DNA of 64,000 nucleotides, from the NCBI GenBank assembly GCA_041305345.1, contig JBFYLP010000005.1, positions 62,001 to 126,000 of the forward strand, read 5' to 3'. Both the position numbers and the translations under genes were made by a program. The DNA comes from JACRGC01 sp041305345. Its GTDB lineage: Archaea > Micrarchaeota > Micrarchaeia > Norongarragalinales > SBBD01. A model generated the notes under the pieces. The model did no database searches and was not told the origin of the DNA. It was given only the letters and a program-made list of their open reading frames with translations. This document shows, piece by piece, positions 48,996 to 59,300 of the stretch (position 1 is its first letter; each line of letters begins with the position of its first letter).

Positions 48996-51422
48996 CTAAT
49001 CCTGGGTGCCGCTAATGAATTCGGACACCTGCTGCACAATCTGCGCATATGAAAGCTCCATCTGCTCCCAAACATTCACCACATTGAAAAGGCTGCCAAT
49101 GCCTGTTGCGGTCTCATTCCCCGTCAGGTAATTGAAACCCCAAGCCTGGTTCCCAAGTGTCGCAACTTCGTCAAAACTCCCAAAGGAGTGCCCGCCTTGC
49201 TGATCAACAAGGTAAACCTTCTGGTCGGCTTGGATCGCAGAATCCGGAATAGCGCTGCGTATTCCCTCCAGGATGGCCGCCCTCCCAGTGGATTCATTAA
49301 CGGATTTCTGCACCAGGGCAATCCGGACAGTGAGGGAGTGGTTCAAATATACCAAAACCGATTCCGGGAAATAGTCGGGATCCCTAGCTGCGGTGAAATT
49401 GTGCGGCGCATAGGTCACGTTGACGGTCTTGTTGCCAATGAATTCGGTCACCAGGACGGGGTTCGTGATGCCATCAACCGCTTCAAGGTTCAGGTATTCC
49501 GGGAATGACGAGGAAGAGTTGGTGATGTTCACCTTTGCGCCGGATACGAGGCTGCTTGCCTCATCGGTTACGTTGACTGCTGCATAATGCCTTACCCTCG
49601 CCTCGGAAAGCCCGGAGTAGGAGATGTTGGAAACAACCGCGCTTGAAAAGTTCACGAAGGTGAAATTCGATCCCACGAGGAACGCGATCCTAGGGTTGGT
49701 GGAATTCACGTACATCTCGTCAATGGCGCAGCTCTCGCCCGAAACCCTATAAAGGCCCTTCCGAAGGTTAACGTATTGGTTTGCCGTGAAGTTGAGGTTT
49801 TTCGTCTGGGAATCCCCATAATACACCTCAAATGACGGGTCCAGGCTGATGTTTGCAATCGTATTCCTGATGAACGATAAATTGGTAACCGTGCCCGAAA
49901 AGGAGAAGAGCGCCTGTGAATCCGTGCCATAGGTGCCGACAAACGCATTGTCGTTGAATGCCAAGTCCCTGGTTGTTGTCAGGAAGGCATAGTGGTACTG
50001 GCTGAAGTTCTCAAAGGAATTGTTGCTGAATTGCGAATTGTTCACGTTTTGCAGCCAGAGGATGTTGATATTCGTATTGGGCGCTGCACCGTATTTCACC
50101 ACGTAGTTCTTCACCAGCAGGTCCTTCGATTGGTGAAAATAGAAAATCTCGTTGCTTACGTTGTTGATTGGCGAATTGGCGCCATCAAAAACGATTTTCT
50201 CCGATGCATAAACCCTGAAAAAATACTCGAATTCCGGTTTTTGCGGGTCATATGAGAAGCTCGTGTTCCTGAAGCTCAGGCGCGAGGAATTGAATATGTT
50301 GAAATGGTGCCTGTTATCGTCGTATGTATCCGAAAAATTGGAGGAATTCACGCCATTGAGGTAAAGGCCGTACTGGTAACCGACATTGGAGGCGGAAATG
50401 CTGGTGATGTTGGAGCAGATGAAGTCCTCAATGGATGAATTTGTGGAATTGTAAAAATACGCGCCAAACGCCGTGCTGCCTTGGACCAACGATCTCGAAT
50501 AGATGGAGTTGGCGACTAGGTTTCTCGCGTGCACCTGCGATGACGACTCGACCTTAAGGCCGTATGTGAGCACGGATGCGACAGCGTACCCGAACTGCTC
50601 CGATACGTCGATACCCTCCAGCTCCACCTCACGGGAACCGCTGACCTTCACCCCGGTGTTGAAGTTCTTGATTTTGCAATCCCGGATGGTCACATTCCTC
50701 CTGTTCGCAATCGTGATCCCAACGCTGCCCGGAGCGCGCGAGCCGCTGATGATGAACCCGTTGCAGTCCAGCGTGACGTTATCCGCAAGCACATATATGC
50801 AGCTTGATGCTGCAGAAATGCTCTGGTTCAGCTCATACACCTGGTTTGGGGATGCGAGGTTCCCGCAGGCGGAAGTGGTGTTCGGGTCCAGGATTGCCGG
50901 CTGTGCGCTTCCGCCGGAGAGTGTGAGGTTCCACGTTCTCTCAAATGAGTTTGGCATTTCCCAGTAGATGTCAAACCACCTCCTTTCCGGGCTTAGGGAA
51001 AGCGAAGCAGGCAAGGGCCTTGGATCGACGAATCTTACATTCCTAATGGTAACAGGAGAATGGCGGCAAATCGTTGCATTTAGCAATTCATCAAAAATAC
51101 AATCCATTTGAAGCACGGTTTCATCGAAATAGGCCGGGCCGACTTCCATTATTGCAAGATTCCGCGTTCCCGTTGAATCAGATAGAGCTGGCTGCATCAC
51201 ATACTCACTCAGAATGGGCCGGCCTGCTGCCATTGAGATTCCTACATAATTGTGGCATTTGGCATACTCGTCCGAGCCTGCCGGGGCTAAATCGCAATAA
51301 TGCAAGTCCTCGGAGGTAATATCAATGCCATTTGTCAGGATAGTTTTGGCCCCGGATGATGGCAACGAAAACAAAAGGCACAATAACGCCAGCAATACGG
51401 TGCTCGAACCCGTCTTCCTCAT
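48996..51422 (-). CDS. secreted right-handed beta-helix protein
   Basis: An 808-residue exported protein with signal peptide MRKTGSSTVLLALLCLLFSL. From about residue 205 it shows the pectate-lyase/NosD-like pattern ADNVTLDCNGFIISGS, NVTIRDCKIKNFNTGVKV and many short strand-turn repeats, with more than 40 Asn-x-Ser/Thr sites suggesting heavy glycosylation. The C-terminal 200 residues are a separate beta domain. ATG 51422 is chosen because it starts the signal peptide; the open frame extends upstream into the truncated RHS region. A box GGGTTTAAGG at about 51470-51482 may drive it. Likely a surface adhesin or glycan-binding protein. Confidence 0.8.
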   Translation of the reverse strand: MRKTGSSTVLLALLCLLFSLPSSGAKTILTNGIDITSEDLHYCDLAPAGSDEYAKCHNYVGISMAAGRPILSEYVMQPALSDSTGTRNLAIMEVGPAYFDETVLQMDCIFDELLNATICRHSPVTIRNVRFVDPRPLPASLSLSPERRWFDIYWEMPNSFERTWNLTLSGGSAQPAILDPNTTSACGNLASPNQVYELNQSISAASSCIYVLADNVTLDCNGFIISGSRAPGSVGITIANRRNVTIRDCKIKNFNTGVKVSGSREVELEGIDVSEQFGYAVASVLTYGLKVESSSQVHARNLVANSIYSRSLVQGSTAFGAYFYNSTNSSIEDFICSNITSISASNVGYQYGLYLNGVNSSNFSDTYDDNRHHFNIFNSSRLSFRNTSFSYDPQKPEFEYFFRVYASEKIVFDGANSPINNVSNEIFYFHQSKDLLVKNYVVKYGAAPNTNINILWLQNVNNSQFSNNSFENFSQYHYAFLTTTRDLAFNDNAFVGTYGTDSQALFSFSGTVTNLSFIRNTIANISLDPSFEVYYGDSQTKNLNFTANQYVNLRKGLYRVSGESCAIDEMYVNSTNPRIAFLVGSNFTFVNFSSAVVSNISYSGLSEARVRHYAAVNVTDEASSLVSGAKVNITNSSSSFPEYLNLEAVDGITNPVLVTEFIGNKTVNVTYAPHNFTAARDPDYFPESVLVYLNHSLTVRIALVQKSVNESTGRAAILEGIRSAIPDSAIQADQKVYLVDQQGGHSFGSFDEVATLGNQAWGFNYLTGNETATGIGSLFNVVNVWEQMELSYAQIVQQVSEFISGTQD

Positions 51423-51489
51423 TCCGGCCTCACTCCTATCCCCTGTTGAATGCGACCGGCAAACCAGCCGATCCTTAAACCCGCAAGCC

Positions 51490-52325
51490 TTATGGAGCCC
51501 CTTTTTTAATAACCCTCCGAACGCCCACCAGACCGCTCTCCGAATCCCTTTCCTTTCCAGTGTAAAGATACCTTGATTTCGCATCGTAGAGCGGTTCGCC
51601 GAAGGGTTTGTAATTGGTGTCCTCGACCACCGCGCCAGATTCATTCGTAACTAAGGTAGTGCTCCCAAGATGGTCTGGATGATAGAAATACTTCTTGCCA
51701 TCGGGGTCTTTCCTCGCGATAAGCTGGGAATCGGCGTAATAGTAGATTGTGTCGAAGGTGCCCGTCGCATTTATTACTCGGAGGAAATTCGGGTTGAAGT
51801 AGAAGACGGTTTCGTTCTTGATTCTGTCGGATTTCCTGATGCGGTTGCCATCCGAATCGTAGAGGTATTCGGAAATGACGGTTCCAGTCGAATTTCCATC
51901 TCGGATTTTCGAGAGCTGATTAAACGAATTATACTCGTAATAGGATTGCGAATCCTGAACCATATTCCCGTTGGCATCGTAAATGAACGATTGGGTGAGG
52001 TTGGAAGCATTACGGGAGGTGTTTTGCCCGATTGCGAGGGATTGCTGGCTCCAGAGAGTGAGATTTCCTGCTCTTGCGGTTATTTTGTAATCTGTTGAAT
52101 TCGAGTAGTTGTATGCGAGGTAGACGAAAATGCTCTCTTGGGAGGTGAGGTTGATGGGGATTGTTGAGTTGATTTGCGAAACTCCCGTGAAGAACGTGAA
52201 ATTGATGTTCGAAATGTTGAAATTCGCGTTGTTCCTGATGTGGAAGCCGAAGATTTTGAGGGTGGCGTTTGTGGAGAGGAGGCGGAGGTCTTTGAGTTCG
52301 GAGAGGTGTCGGCAGAGTTTTTAGC
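51490..52325 (-). pseudogene. truncated third RHS core without start or toxin tip
   Basis: The minus strand is open from 52325 to 51490 and encodes the RHS core seen in the two upstream copies: LRLLSTNATLKIFGFHIRNN, NISNINFTFFTG, YDANGNMVQDSQSYYEYNS, YFYHPDHLGSTTLVTNESGA, FGEPLYDAKSRYLYTGKERD. Identity ends at DSESGL, where the other copies continue MYYGARYYSP but this one reads VGVRRVIKKGAP and stops. There is no start codon context, signal peptide or toxin domain, so it is a relic whose tip was replaced or deleted at the junction with the beta-helix gene. Confidence 0.85.
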
Positions 52326-52525
52326 ATTGGTTGCTAAAAAAAGAAAAAAAAGGGCTCTGTGCAGTTGTCAAAAGCGATAAAAAAAGAACTGCGTCTTCGC
52401 GTCTGGGCGAAGGGCTGACATCGACTTATGCGGAAAGACCGCATGTTGAAAAAAATTAAAATTTCAATGCATCGAATAACTTTGACAAAATACCTTTTTT
52501 GGCCCATTTTGTCAGTTACCGAAGG
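52326..52525. repeat. 200-bp array repeat, copy 2 (immunity 3' remnant plus three hairpins)
   Basis: About 200 bp closely matching 54619-54816. In the minus-strand direction it holds the last 20 or so codons of an immunity gene (TKWAKKGILSKLFDALKF and stop at 52456-52458, versus TKWAKKGFLSKLSDALKL in the complete gene). Then come hairpins TGCGG/CCGCA (52429-52443), CTTCGC/GCGAAG (52395-52412) and GCAGTT/AACTGC (52361-52392), T-rich loops, and the junction to the RHS core. The rest of the immunity gene is missing. Confidence 0.85.
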
Positions 52526-52579
52526 ATTATCATCCACCTTTCCCAATAAATGTTCATTGATCAATAATTTTCATTTTTT

Positions 52580-53044
52580 TCACTTTTTGGTATTTTTTAA
52601 TTTTTCAATTACGTCTAAAGCAATTCGATCATCTGGATATTTTTTTAAGACATCTTTTGCAATTTTTAATGCTTCACTTTCGGAAATCAACCTCTCTGGT
52701 AAATTATAGAAAAAAAGTAAAAACTGTTTGTGACCAATATTTTTTGGGGATAAATTAACTGCTCGCCTTGCATGAAATAAGGCTAAATTATACGCGTTTG
52801 GTAAATAATTAATTCCATTGGAAAGTAGGACGGATGCAATCGAATGATATTCTGCATTTTCATTTTCATTTATTAAAAACCAAATGAAACCATATGGTGC
52901 AATACTCTTTCCATGATAAGTTAGCTTGAAAAGAATTTCGTCTAATTTTTTAATTGTTAAATGTTTAACCAGTATTTTTGCTTTATAAAAATCTCCTGAC
53001 AAGATATATTTTTCTAATTTTGACTCCTCGGCATATATTTTCAT
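52580..53044 (-). CDS. putative immunity protein paired with the orphan RHS toxin
   Basis: A 154-residue AT-rich gene product with ILFKLTYHGKSIAPYGFIWF, LALFHARRAVNLSPKNIGHK and QFLLFFYNLPERLISESEAL, rich in helical TPR-like pairs. I recall similar proteins next to bacterial secreted toxins but cannot name the family. Its ATG overlaps the toxin stop codon (ATGA), the classic arrangement of a toxin with its cognate antidote. Low GC relative to the 50 percent background suggests transfer. Confidence 0.72.
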   Translation of the reverse strand: MKIYAEESKLEKYILSGDFYKAKILVKHLTIKKLDEILFKLTYHGKSIAPYGFIWFLINENENAEYHSIASVLLSNGINYLPNAYNLALFHARRAVNLSPKNIGHKQFLLFFYNLPERLISESEALKIAKDVLKKYPDDRIALDVIEKLKNTKK

Positions 53045-54648
53045 TTTTTATTCACCCATGCATTTGAAATTGTTCTTCCACTTCCTTCTTTTTTCCAAGT
53101 CACAGTTACAACTTCCCTATTAATTTTTAATGTTGACTGATAAACTCCCTTTCCCGATTGATAAGAGCTAATCGTCCCTTCTTTTAATGTCTTATCGATA
53201 ACTCCACTAACATCGCCCCAATCTTTAGGATCGCTAACAACTTTCCCCCAATCGTGTTTATCTGCCAGTATATGTGCTTGATGCGCTTGGTCGATTGCCT
53301 TAACTTCGGGTAATAATTCTTTAACTGCTACTTTTCCGATATTTTTAGCCTCATTGGCTCTCTCCGCCTTCTTAAAATCACCTCCAGCTTCTAACGCCTT
53401 CTTCGCATCATTAAGGTCATCCGTATGCAATGCAGCCTTAGCGACAACGCCTCCACCGCCAATTAAAGGCGCCGCAGTTGATATTATATCGGCGCCAAAG
53501 CAGACCCAATTTTCCAAATGACTGAAATAACCCGCGGGATCATTTTTGATGTCGTTTATATCTTGCGCCAAGCTCAAATAATCCATGAAATCGGTAGGGG
53601 AAGCCCACTTTCCGGTTGGATCGACATACTTGTAGGGATTATTGGTTACATATGAGTAGCGGTTCATTGATTGCGGGGCATATTCGTACTCCTGCAATTC
53701 AGTATCGGGTTGAATGAATTTCCCAATCACCGGACTATAATATCTCGCCCCATAATACATCAAACCAGATTCCGAATCCCTTTCCTTCCCAGTGTAAAGA
53801 TAACGCGATTTCGCATCGTACAATGGCTCGCCGAAGGGTTTGTAATTGGTGTCCTCAACAACAGCACCACTTTCATTCGTAACGAGAGTCGTGCTTCCCA
53901 GATGGTCGGGATGGTAAAAGTATTTCTTGCCGTCGGGGTCTTTGCGGGCGATCAATTGGGAATCGGCGTAATAGTAGATTGTGTCGAAGGTTCCCGTCGT
54001 GTTTATGACTCTCAAGAAATTCTGATTGATGTAGAGGATGGTTTCGTTCTTGATTTTATCGGATTTCCTGATTCGGTTGCCGTCTGAATCATATAAATAT
54101 TCGGAGATGATTGCGCCACTCGAATTTCCCTCTCTGATTCTGCTCATCTGGTTGAAGGAATTGTACTCATAATATGATTGCGAATCCTGAACCATATTCC
54201 CGTTGGCATCGTAAATGAACGATTGGGTGAGGTTGGAGGCGTTCCGAGAGGTGTTTTGCCCTATTGCGAGGGATTGCTGGCTCCAGAGCGTTAGGTTCGA
54301 TGCGCGAGCGGTTAATTTGTAATCGGTTGAGTTAGAGTAGTTGTAGGCGAGGTAGACGAAAATCGACTCTTGGGAGGTGAGATTGATTGAAATTGTGGAG
54401 TTGATTTGTGATATTCCTGTAAAGAATGTGAAATTGATGTTCGAGATGTTGTAATTCGCGTTGTTCCTGATGTGGAAGCCGAATATTTTCAAAGTGCCAT
54501 TTGTTGAGAGTAATCGTAGATTATTTACCTCGATAATTGGGCCTGTTTGGGAGATGGTTTTTTGAGCATGGGCGGGGGAGTTTTGGTAGGTGTAATTGCT
54601 GATTGTGTTGTTGTTCGTATTGGTTGCGAAAAAAAAGAAAAAAGGCAT
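53041..54648 (-). CDS. orphan RHS core with alternative C-terminal toxin domain
   Basis: A 535-residue frame lacking signal peptide and promoter. Residues about 15-340 duplicate the RHS core of the large gene (SNYTYQNSPAHAQ through FYHPDHLGSTTLV, GARYYSPVIGKFIQPDTELQ, SMNRYSYVTNNPYKYVDPTG). After this boundary the sequence is entirely different: an Ala/Gly-rich stretch, then HILADKHDWGKVVSDPKDWG, KTLKEGTISSYQSGKGVYQS and GRTISNAWVNKK. The closing part resembles BECR-type RNase toxins (KH..W and a late I-S-x-AWV), an assignment by pattern only. Such displaced tips are thought to act after recombination onto the full-length gene. Confidence 0.82.
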   Translation of the reverse strand: MPFFFFFATNTNNNTISNYTYQNSPAHAQKTISQTGPIIEVNNLRLLSTNGTLKIFGFHIRNNANYNISNINFTFFTGISQINSTISINLTSQESIFVYLAYNYSNSTDYKLTARASNLTLWSQQSLAIGQNTSRNASNLTQSFIYDANGNMVQDSQSYYEYNSFNQMSRIREGNSSGAIISEYLYDSDGNRIRKSDKIKNETILYINQNFLRVINTTGTFDTIYYYADSQLIARKDPDGKKYFYHPDHLGSTTLVTNESGAVVEDTNYKPFGEPLYDAKSRYLYTGKERDSESGLMYYGARYYSPVIGKFIQPDTELQEYEYAPQSMNRYSYVTNNPYKYVDPTGKWASPTDFMDYLSLAQDINDIKNDPAGYFSHLENWVCFGADIISTAAPLIGGGGVVAKAALHTDDLNDAKKALEAGGDFKKAERANEAKNIGKVAVKELLPEVKAIDQAHQAHILADKHDWGKVVSDPKDWGDVSGVIDKTLKEGTISSYQSGKGVYQSTLKINREVVTVTWKKEGSGRTISNAWVNKK

Positions 54649-54816
54649 GTGCAGTTGTCAAAAGCGAGAAAAAAAGAACTGCGTCTTCGCGTCTGGGCGA
54701 AGGACTGACATCGACTTATGCGGAATGACCGCATTTTGAAAAAAATTATAATTTCAATGCATCGGATAACTTAGATAAAAACCCTTTTTTTGCCCATTTG
54801 GTTGGTTTACCAAAAG
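54619..54816. repeat. 200-bp array repeat, copy 1 (immunity 3' end plus three hairpins)
   Basis: The counterpart of 52326-52525. It includes the real 3' end of the 210-residue immunity gene, then hairpins TGCGG/CCGCA (54719-54733), CTTCGC/GCGAAG (54685-54702) and GCAGTT/AACTGC (54651-54682). A T7 tract follows the second hairpin, so it may also terminate the main toxin-immunity transcript. The copies diverge right where each RHS core begins, but the cores join at different points. Confidence 0.85.
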
Positions 54817-55378
54817 TATAATCTGAAATCTTCCTAAACCAGATATTTTTCAAATTAGCCTTTTCCATAATTTGCTTGAGTTTAGATGTAACGATGAATC
54901 TTGTCTTAGAGTCAACTGAAAAGAAATATTCGCCATTCCAATGATGTAAATCAAAATAAAATCCCTTCATGGCTGAAAGATATTTCTTCCCTTCCGAGTC
55001 TATCGAGTATTCAGGTTCACACTCGCCGATTAATAATGGTAAGGGATCAGATTTTGTTTCCATATAATAATATTTTGCCAGTATACTATTATAATTTACT
55101 TGGATTGGCCAGACATGAAAATCACCAATATTGTTGTTCTTAAGTAAGGAGACAATTTTCTTAGAGTATACTTGTGTTGCCCACGAAGTAGCTAAAATAT
55201 CCCCATACGTCGTTCCTGTTTGCGGAATAAGAGTAATTTTACCTCCTTTAACATATTCATCAAAATTTCTTTTTTGATTTAACTCTATATTTGAGATTTC
55301 TCCAGTTAACCAAAAATATTTAGTTGCCCAACCATGCTCTAGAATATAAAAATCAGAATATCTCTGTTCAAGATTCAT
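54746..55378 (-). CDS. second immunity-like protein (Imm11/DUF1629-like)
   Basis: A 210-residue, AT-rich gene product: YWLTGEISN-like start (MNLEQRYSDFYILEHGWATK), DILATSWATQVYSKKIVSLL, FHVWPIQVNYNSILAKYYYM, and a late KTRFIVTSKLKQIMEKANLK with IWFRKISDYTFG. The pattern of a WP element followed by a late S/T-x-K-L-K-Q helix resembles Imm11-type polymorphic-toxin immunity proteins. It follows the DUF3396-like gene by 83 nt. Its 3' end recurs at 52456-52525, showing it once belonged to another cassette too. Confidence 0.65.
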   Translation of the reverse strand: MNLEQRYSDFYILEHGWATKYFWLTGEISNIELNQKRNFDEYVKGGKITLIPQTGTTYGDILATSWATQVYSKKIVSLLKNNNIGDFHVWPIQVNYNSILAKYYYMETKSDPLPLLIGECEPEYSIDSEGKKYLSAMKGFYFDLHHWNGEYFFSVDSKTRFIVTSKLKQIMEKANLKNIWFRKISDYTFGKPTKWAKKGFLSKLSDALKL

Positions 55379-55461
55379 ATAGTATCACCCGCCATAATAA
55401 CCATAGTAAATATCAAAATTATATTTTGAAGACATCAAATCTTTCCTCATGGTTTCACTTT

Positions 55462-56340
55462 TTAATATATTGATTCGGGAGCTCCCTCAATTCTTAATGG
55501 TTTCAGGTACTCGTTAAGTTTTTTCAAGTCATTTACATACCGAGTAGTTCCAAAATAGTTGTTAAGATTGATTTCGTAATTGGTTAGTTGTAGATAGGCT
55601 CCATTCGAGACTGATTTGACGATGGCTACGGGGGCTTCATTCTTGACTTTCTCAATCCCCCCAAGCCGGGCTAAATGATGTTTATTGAGGAAATTGCCCC
55701 AATAGGCTTTAAAGATATTTTTACAAACCCGATTTTGGTTTATTTGGTAAAATCTGACCTCGTCATTAAGTTTCTTTTCATAAGGGGTTTCTACAAGTCC
55801 TCGATCAATATCGAAATAGGTGATTGGGGAGAGTGTCGCTTGCCTCATATAATCCGCTAAATTATTATGAAAAGTTATAAACCCGTATTCGAAGTTTTTT
55901 AAAAGCGATTCACTTACTATTTCATTAATCTTAAAAGCTAAATTTGCGTCTATAAAATTAATACTTAAATTTTGTGGTTTTTCAAATTTTGGAGATAAGT
56001 CAAGATGAAAACTTAATCCAATATTTTGGTTTTTTTCCTTAAATTGATTTTTTGATCGATTTTCAATAATAATAGAATAAAATCGGTCATCCTTTATTTT
56101 ATTGATTATCTTGCCAATATTCCTTGCGGATATTTTTTCAAATCGTTCGGCTGTTGCTGTTTCCTTTTTCATAAACGAATAAGTATCGAACGGATTCTCG
56201 GCATATTTATTAATTGTTTTTACTAGGGTCAATAATTCAAGAGGGGCTTTACGAACTTCTATATGAAAATATACTGTGAACCCATATTGTAATGACTTCC
56301 AATTTTCATGTTTTAATTCTTTTGAATTCATATATTTCAC
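55462..56340 (-). CDS. immunity-like protein next to the RHS nuclease (DUF3396-like)
   Basis: A 292-residue AT-rich product. The segment AYWGNFLNKHHLARLGGIEK, then EAPVAIVKSVSNGAYLQLT, resembles the DUF3396 (Imm52-type) immunity proteins that accompany bacterial T6SS and RHS toxins. The GTG start at 56340 is immediately adjacent to the toxin stop; ATG 56331 is an alternative. Position directly after the toxin makes it the best candidate for the cognate antidote. The family match is by eye. Confidence 0.68.
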   Translation of the reverse strand: MKYMNSKELKHENWKSLQYGFTVYFHIEVRKAPLELLTLVKTINKYAENPFDTYSFMKKETATAERFEKISARNIGKIINKIKDDRFYSIIIENRSKNQFKEKNQNIGLSFHLDLSPKFEKPQNLSINFIDANLAFKINEIVSESLLKNFEYGFITFHNNLADYMRQATLSPITYFDIDRGLVETPYEKKLNDEVRFYQINQNRVCKNIFKAYWGNFLNKHHLARLGGIEKVKNEAPVAIVKSVSNGAYLQLTNYEINLNNYFGTTRYVNDLKKLNEYLKPLRIEGAPESIY

Positions 56341-59300
56341 CTACCTATATGGAACAATTTCAAAGCTCCACGCTCCGGATTTACCCCAATCAGCAGGTTT
56401 GCCATATTTACTCCAGTCGGCATTTTTTGCTGCATCAATATAGCCACTAACCTGATCCCTCGTGCTTTTTAAATTTACACGCCCCTCAGGTTTTAATTCA
56501 TAAATTACCCTATTATTTAGATCTATCGCATCTGGTCTAATGCGATATCCGGGAATAGCTTTATTGGTTATCATTCCTTTTTCTCCCATTATATTGTAGA
56601 ATTTTTGATGTTCGGCCATACCTTTTACTATGGCTTCTCGAGTGTTTGGATTTGCTGCTCCTCTTAAAGTTGACTTGGAACCACTATTAATCTCGCCTTC
56701 GGTAACGCTCATTGCATTGCCAGAACCGCTTAAGGCCTTCCCAACCCCATGCCCAACCCCTCCCAGGACAATATCAAATCCTATGCCACCCGGGTCAAGC
56801 AGATTCTGGGTTAAATCCTGCCCGGTTAAAGCATTTTCTGCCACTTGGGCCGCTCTGCCGGAGGCTACGCTAGAGCCAACTGTTGCTAATAGAGATGCAC
56901 ATCCTGTTAATCCTGCAACGCCCCCTGCTACACCACCAACAACTGCCGCTCGGCCTACATCTGCTAAATTTACCTGTCCGGTTGCCATATATTGTGTGCC
57001 GGCAGAAATTGCAGCCCCCAAGGCGCCTCCAACCACGGCGCCAATCACGGCCGCAGGCAAAGTAATGAAATTCCCGCTTTCATCCGTGAATTTGTACGGA
57101 TTGTTTTGAACGTACGAGTATCTGTTCAAGGATTGCGGTGCGTAGGGGAATTGGATCATTGGATCTGGTTGGTAGAATCTTCCAACGTTTGGGCTATAGT
57201 AACGGGCGCCATAATACATCAAACCCGATTCAGAATCTTGCTCCTTCCCAGTGTAAAGGAAACGGGATTTCGCATCGTAAAGTGGTTCACCGAAGGGCTT
57301 GTAATTGGTGTCCTCCACTACTGCTCCGCTTTCATTCGTAACCAATGTGGTTGATCCTAAATGGTCGGGATGGTAAAAGTATTTCTTGCCGTCGGGGTCT
57401 TTCCTCGCAATTAGTTGCGAATCGGTATAATAGTAAATCGTGTCGTAAGTGCCAGTCGCATTTATAACTCGGAGGAAATTCGGATTTATGTAGAAGACGG
57501 TTTCGTTCTTGATTCTGTCGGATTTCCTGATGCGGTTGCCGTCTGAATCGTAGAGGTATTCGGAAATGACGGTTCCAGTCGAATTTCCATCTCGGATTTT
57601 CGAGAGCTGATTAAACGAATTATACTCGTAATAGGATTGCGAATCCTGAACCATATTTCCATTGGCATCGTAGAGGAATGATTGGGTGAGGTTGGAGGCG
57701 TTTCGGGAGGTGTTTTGCCCGATTGCGAGGGATTGCTGGCTAATAAAAGTGAGGTTTCCTGCTCTTGCGATGATCTTGTATTCCGACGAGTTCGAGTAAT
57801 TGTAAGCGAGGTAAACGAGGATGCTCTCTTGGGAAGAAAGGTTGATTGGGATTGTGGAGTTGATTTGGGAAACTCCCGTGAAGAAAGTGAAGTTGATGTT
57901 GCTGATGTTCTGGTTGCCATTGTTCTTGATGTGGAAGCCGAAAACCTTCAAAGTTGCGTTTGTGGAGAGGAGGCGGAGGTTCTCAACGGAAATGATGGGG
58001 CCGGTTTGACTGATGGAATTGGGGGCGTGGACTGGGGAGTTTTGGTAGGTGTAATTGCTTATTGTGTTTCCATTGTTTTCGGTGATTGTTAGGATATTTC
58101 CGATTGAGGAGTAGGAGTAGTTGAGAAGGTAGTCTTCCTTCTGGGGGGAATTATCGGTCCTGCGAGCGTAAATTAAACGGTTCAATTTGTCGTAGTCCAT
58201 CGTTTGAAGTATCGAGTTGTAGGTGTCTTGAATCTGCATAATGTTGGAAACGTTGTCGTATTGGTAATTGAGGTCTTGGAGGTTGGAAGTGTAAATTCTG
58301 GTGAGCCTTGAAGTTGGGAAGTCGTAAGTGAAGGAGGTGTTGAGGTCGTTGCTGTAAGCTCGGAGAACGGGTTTGTTGAAGGCATTGTGCTGTGTGAGGT
58401 TGAGGATGCCTTGAATTGTTGAGAGCTGGTTTTGCGAGGAGTAGTTGTAGGTGATGGTTTCGGAGTTGGGCAAGGTTTCGGTTCTGAGCCTATCGAGGGA
58501 ATCGTAGGTGTAATTCGTGCTGGAAGTGTTGTGGCCTATAGTCTTGAGTTCGGAGGTTTTGCGGTAGCGGGAGTCGTAGGAGAAATTGAAAGAGAAATTA
58601 ACTGCTGAAATGGATGAAAGGGTTCCGTTGAGCTGGCGGTCGTAGAGGAAGCTGATGGATTCGGTTGTGGAGTTTATACGGATGAGGCGGTTGAGATCGT
58701 CGTATTGGAGGGTTATGGCTGTGCTGCGGTTGTCCTTCTGGGTGATGAGGTTGCCGGCTGCATCATAAGAGTAGTTCCAGATGCCTAAATCCGGGTCGAT
58801 TAATGAGGTTTTCCTTCCGAGAGTGTCATAGGAGAATTTGAAGGTGTTTTGCTCGTTGTCGGTGATGTTGAGGAGCTGGGAGGCTGCGTCGTAGGAGTAT
58901 TTGGTGACGTATGGAGTGACTGAGTTGAATTCGTGGATTTCGGTGATTTGACCGTAAGCGTCCTGAACCTGCTTGATTTGGTTGCCGTTCTCGTCCGTGG
59001 TTGTGGTGTTCCATCTGCTGTAATTGAACGATTTGGTGGTGTTGTCGGGGTTCCTGATGGAAAGGATGCGGCTTAGAGGGTCGTAGGTGATGTTGGAGAA
59101 GGGGATGGAGGCGTTGGGGGAGGAGTAGTTTTGGGAAGGAGTGGCAAAGTAGGGGTTGGATTTTCGCTGGACGCGGAATGAGGAGTCGTAGAAAGTGTCC
59201 TGGATGATGGATTGGTTGTTTTCGGCTTCCGAGCGGGTCTGGATTAGGTTGCCACGGCCGTCATAGAAGGAGATGGAATCATAAGTGTTATTTGTGGCAT

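Noticed and set aside
49188..50967. Plus-strand frames opposite the beta-helix gene
   Set aside because: No start context, and the minus strand has a signal peptide and a coherent repeat pattern.
52010..52327. 105-codon minus-strand frame in the third RHS core
   Set aside because: It is out of frame with the RHS coding sequence, which is itself open through this region.
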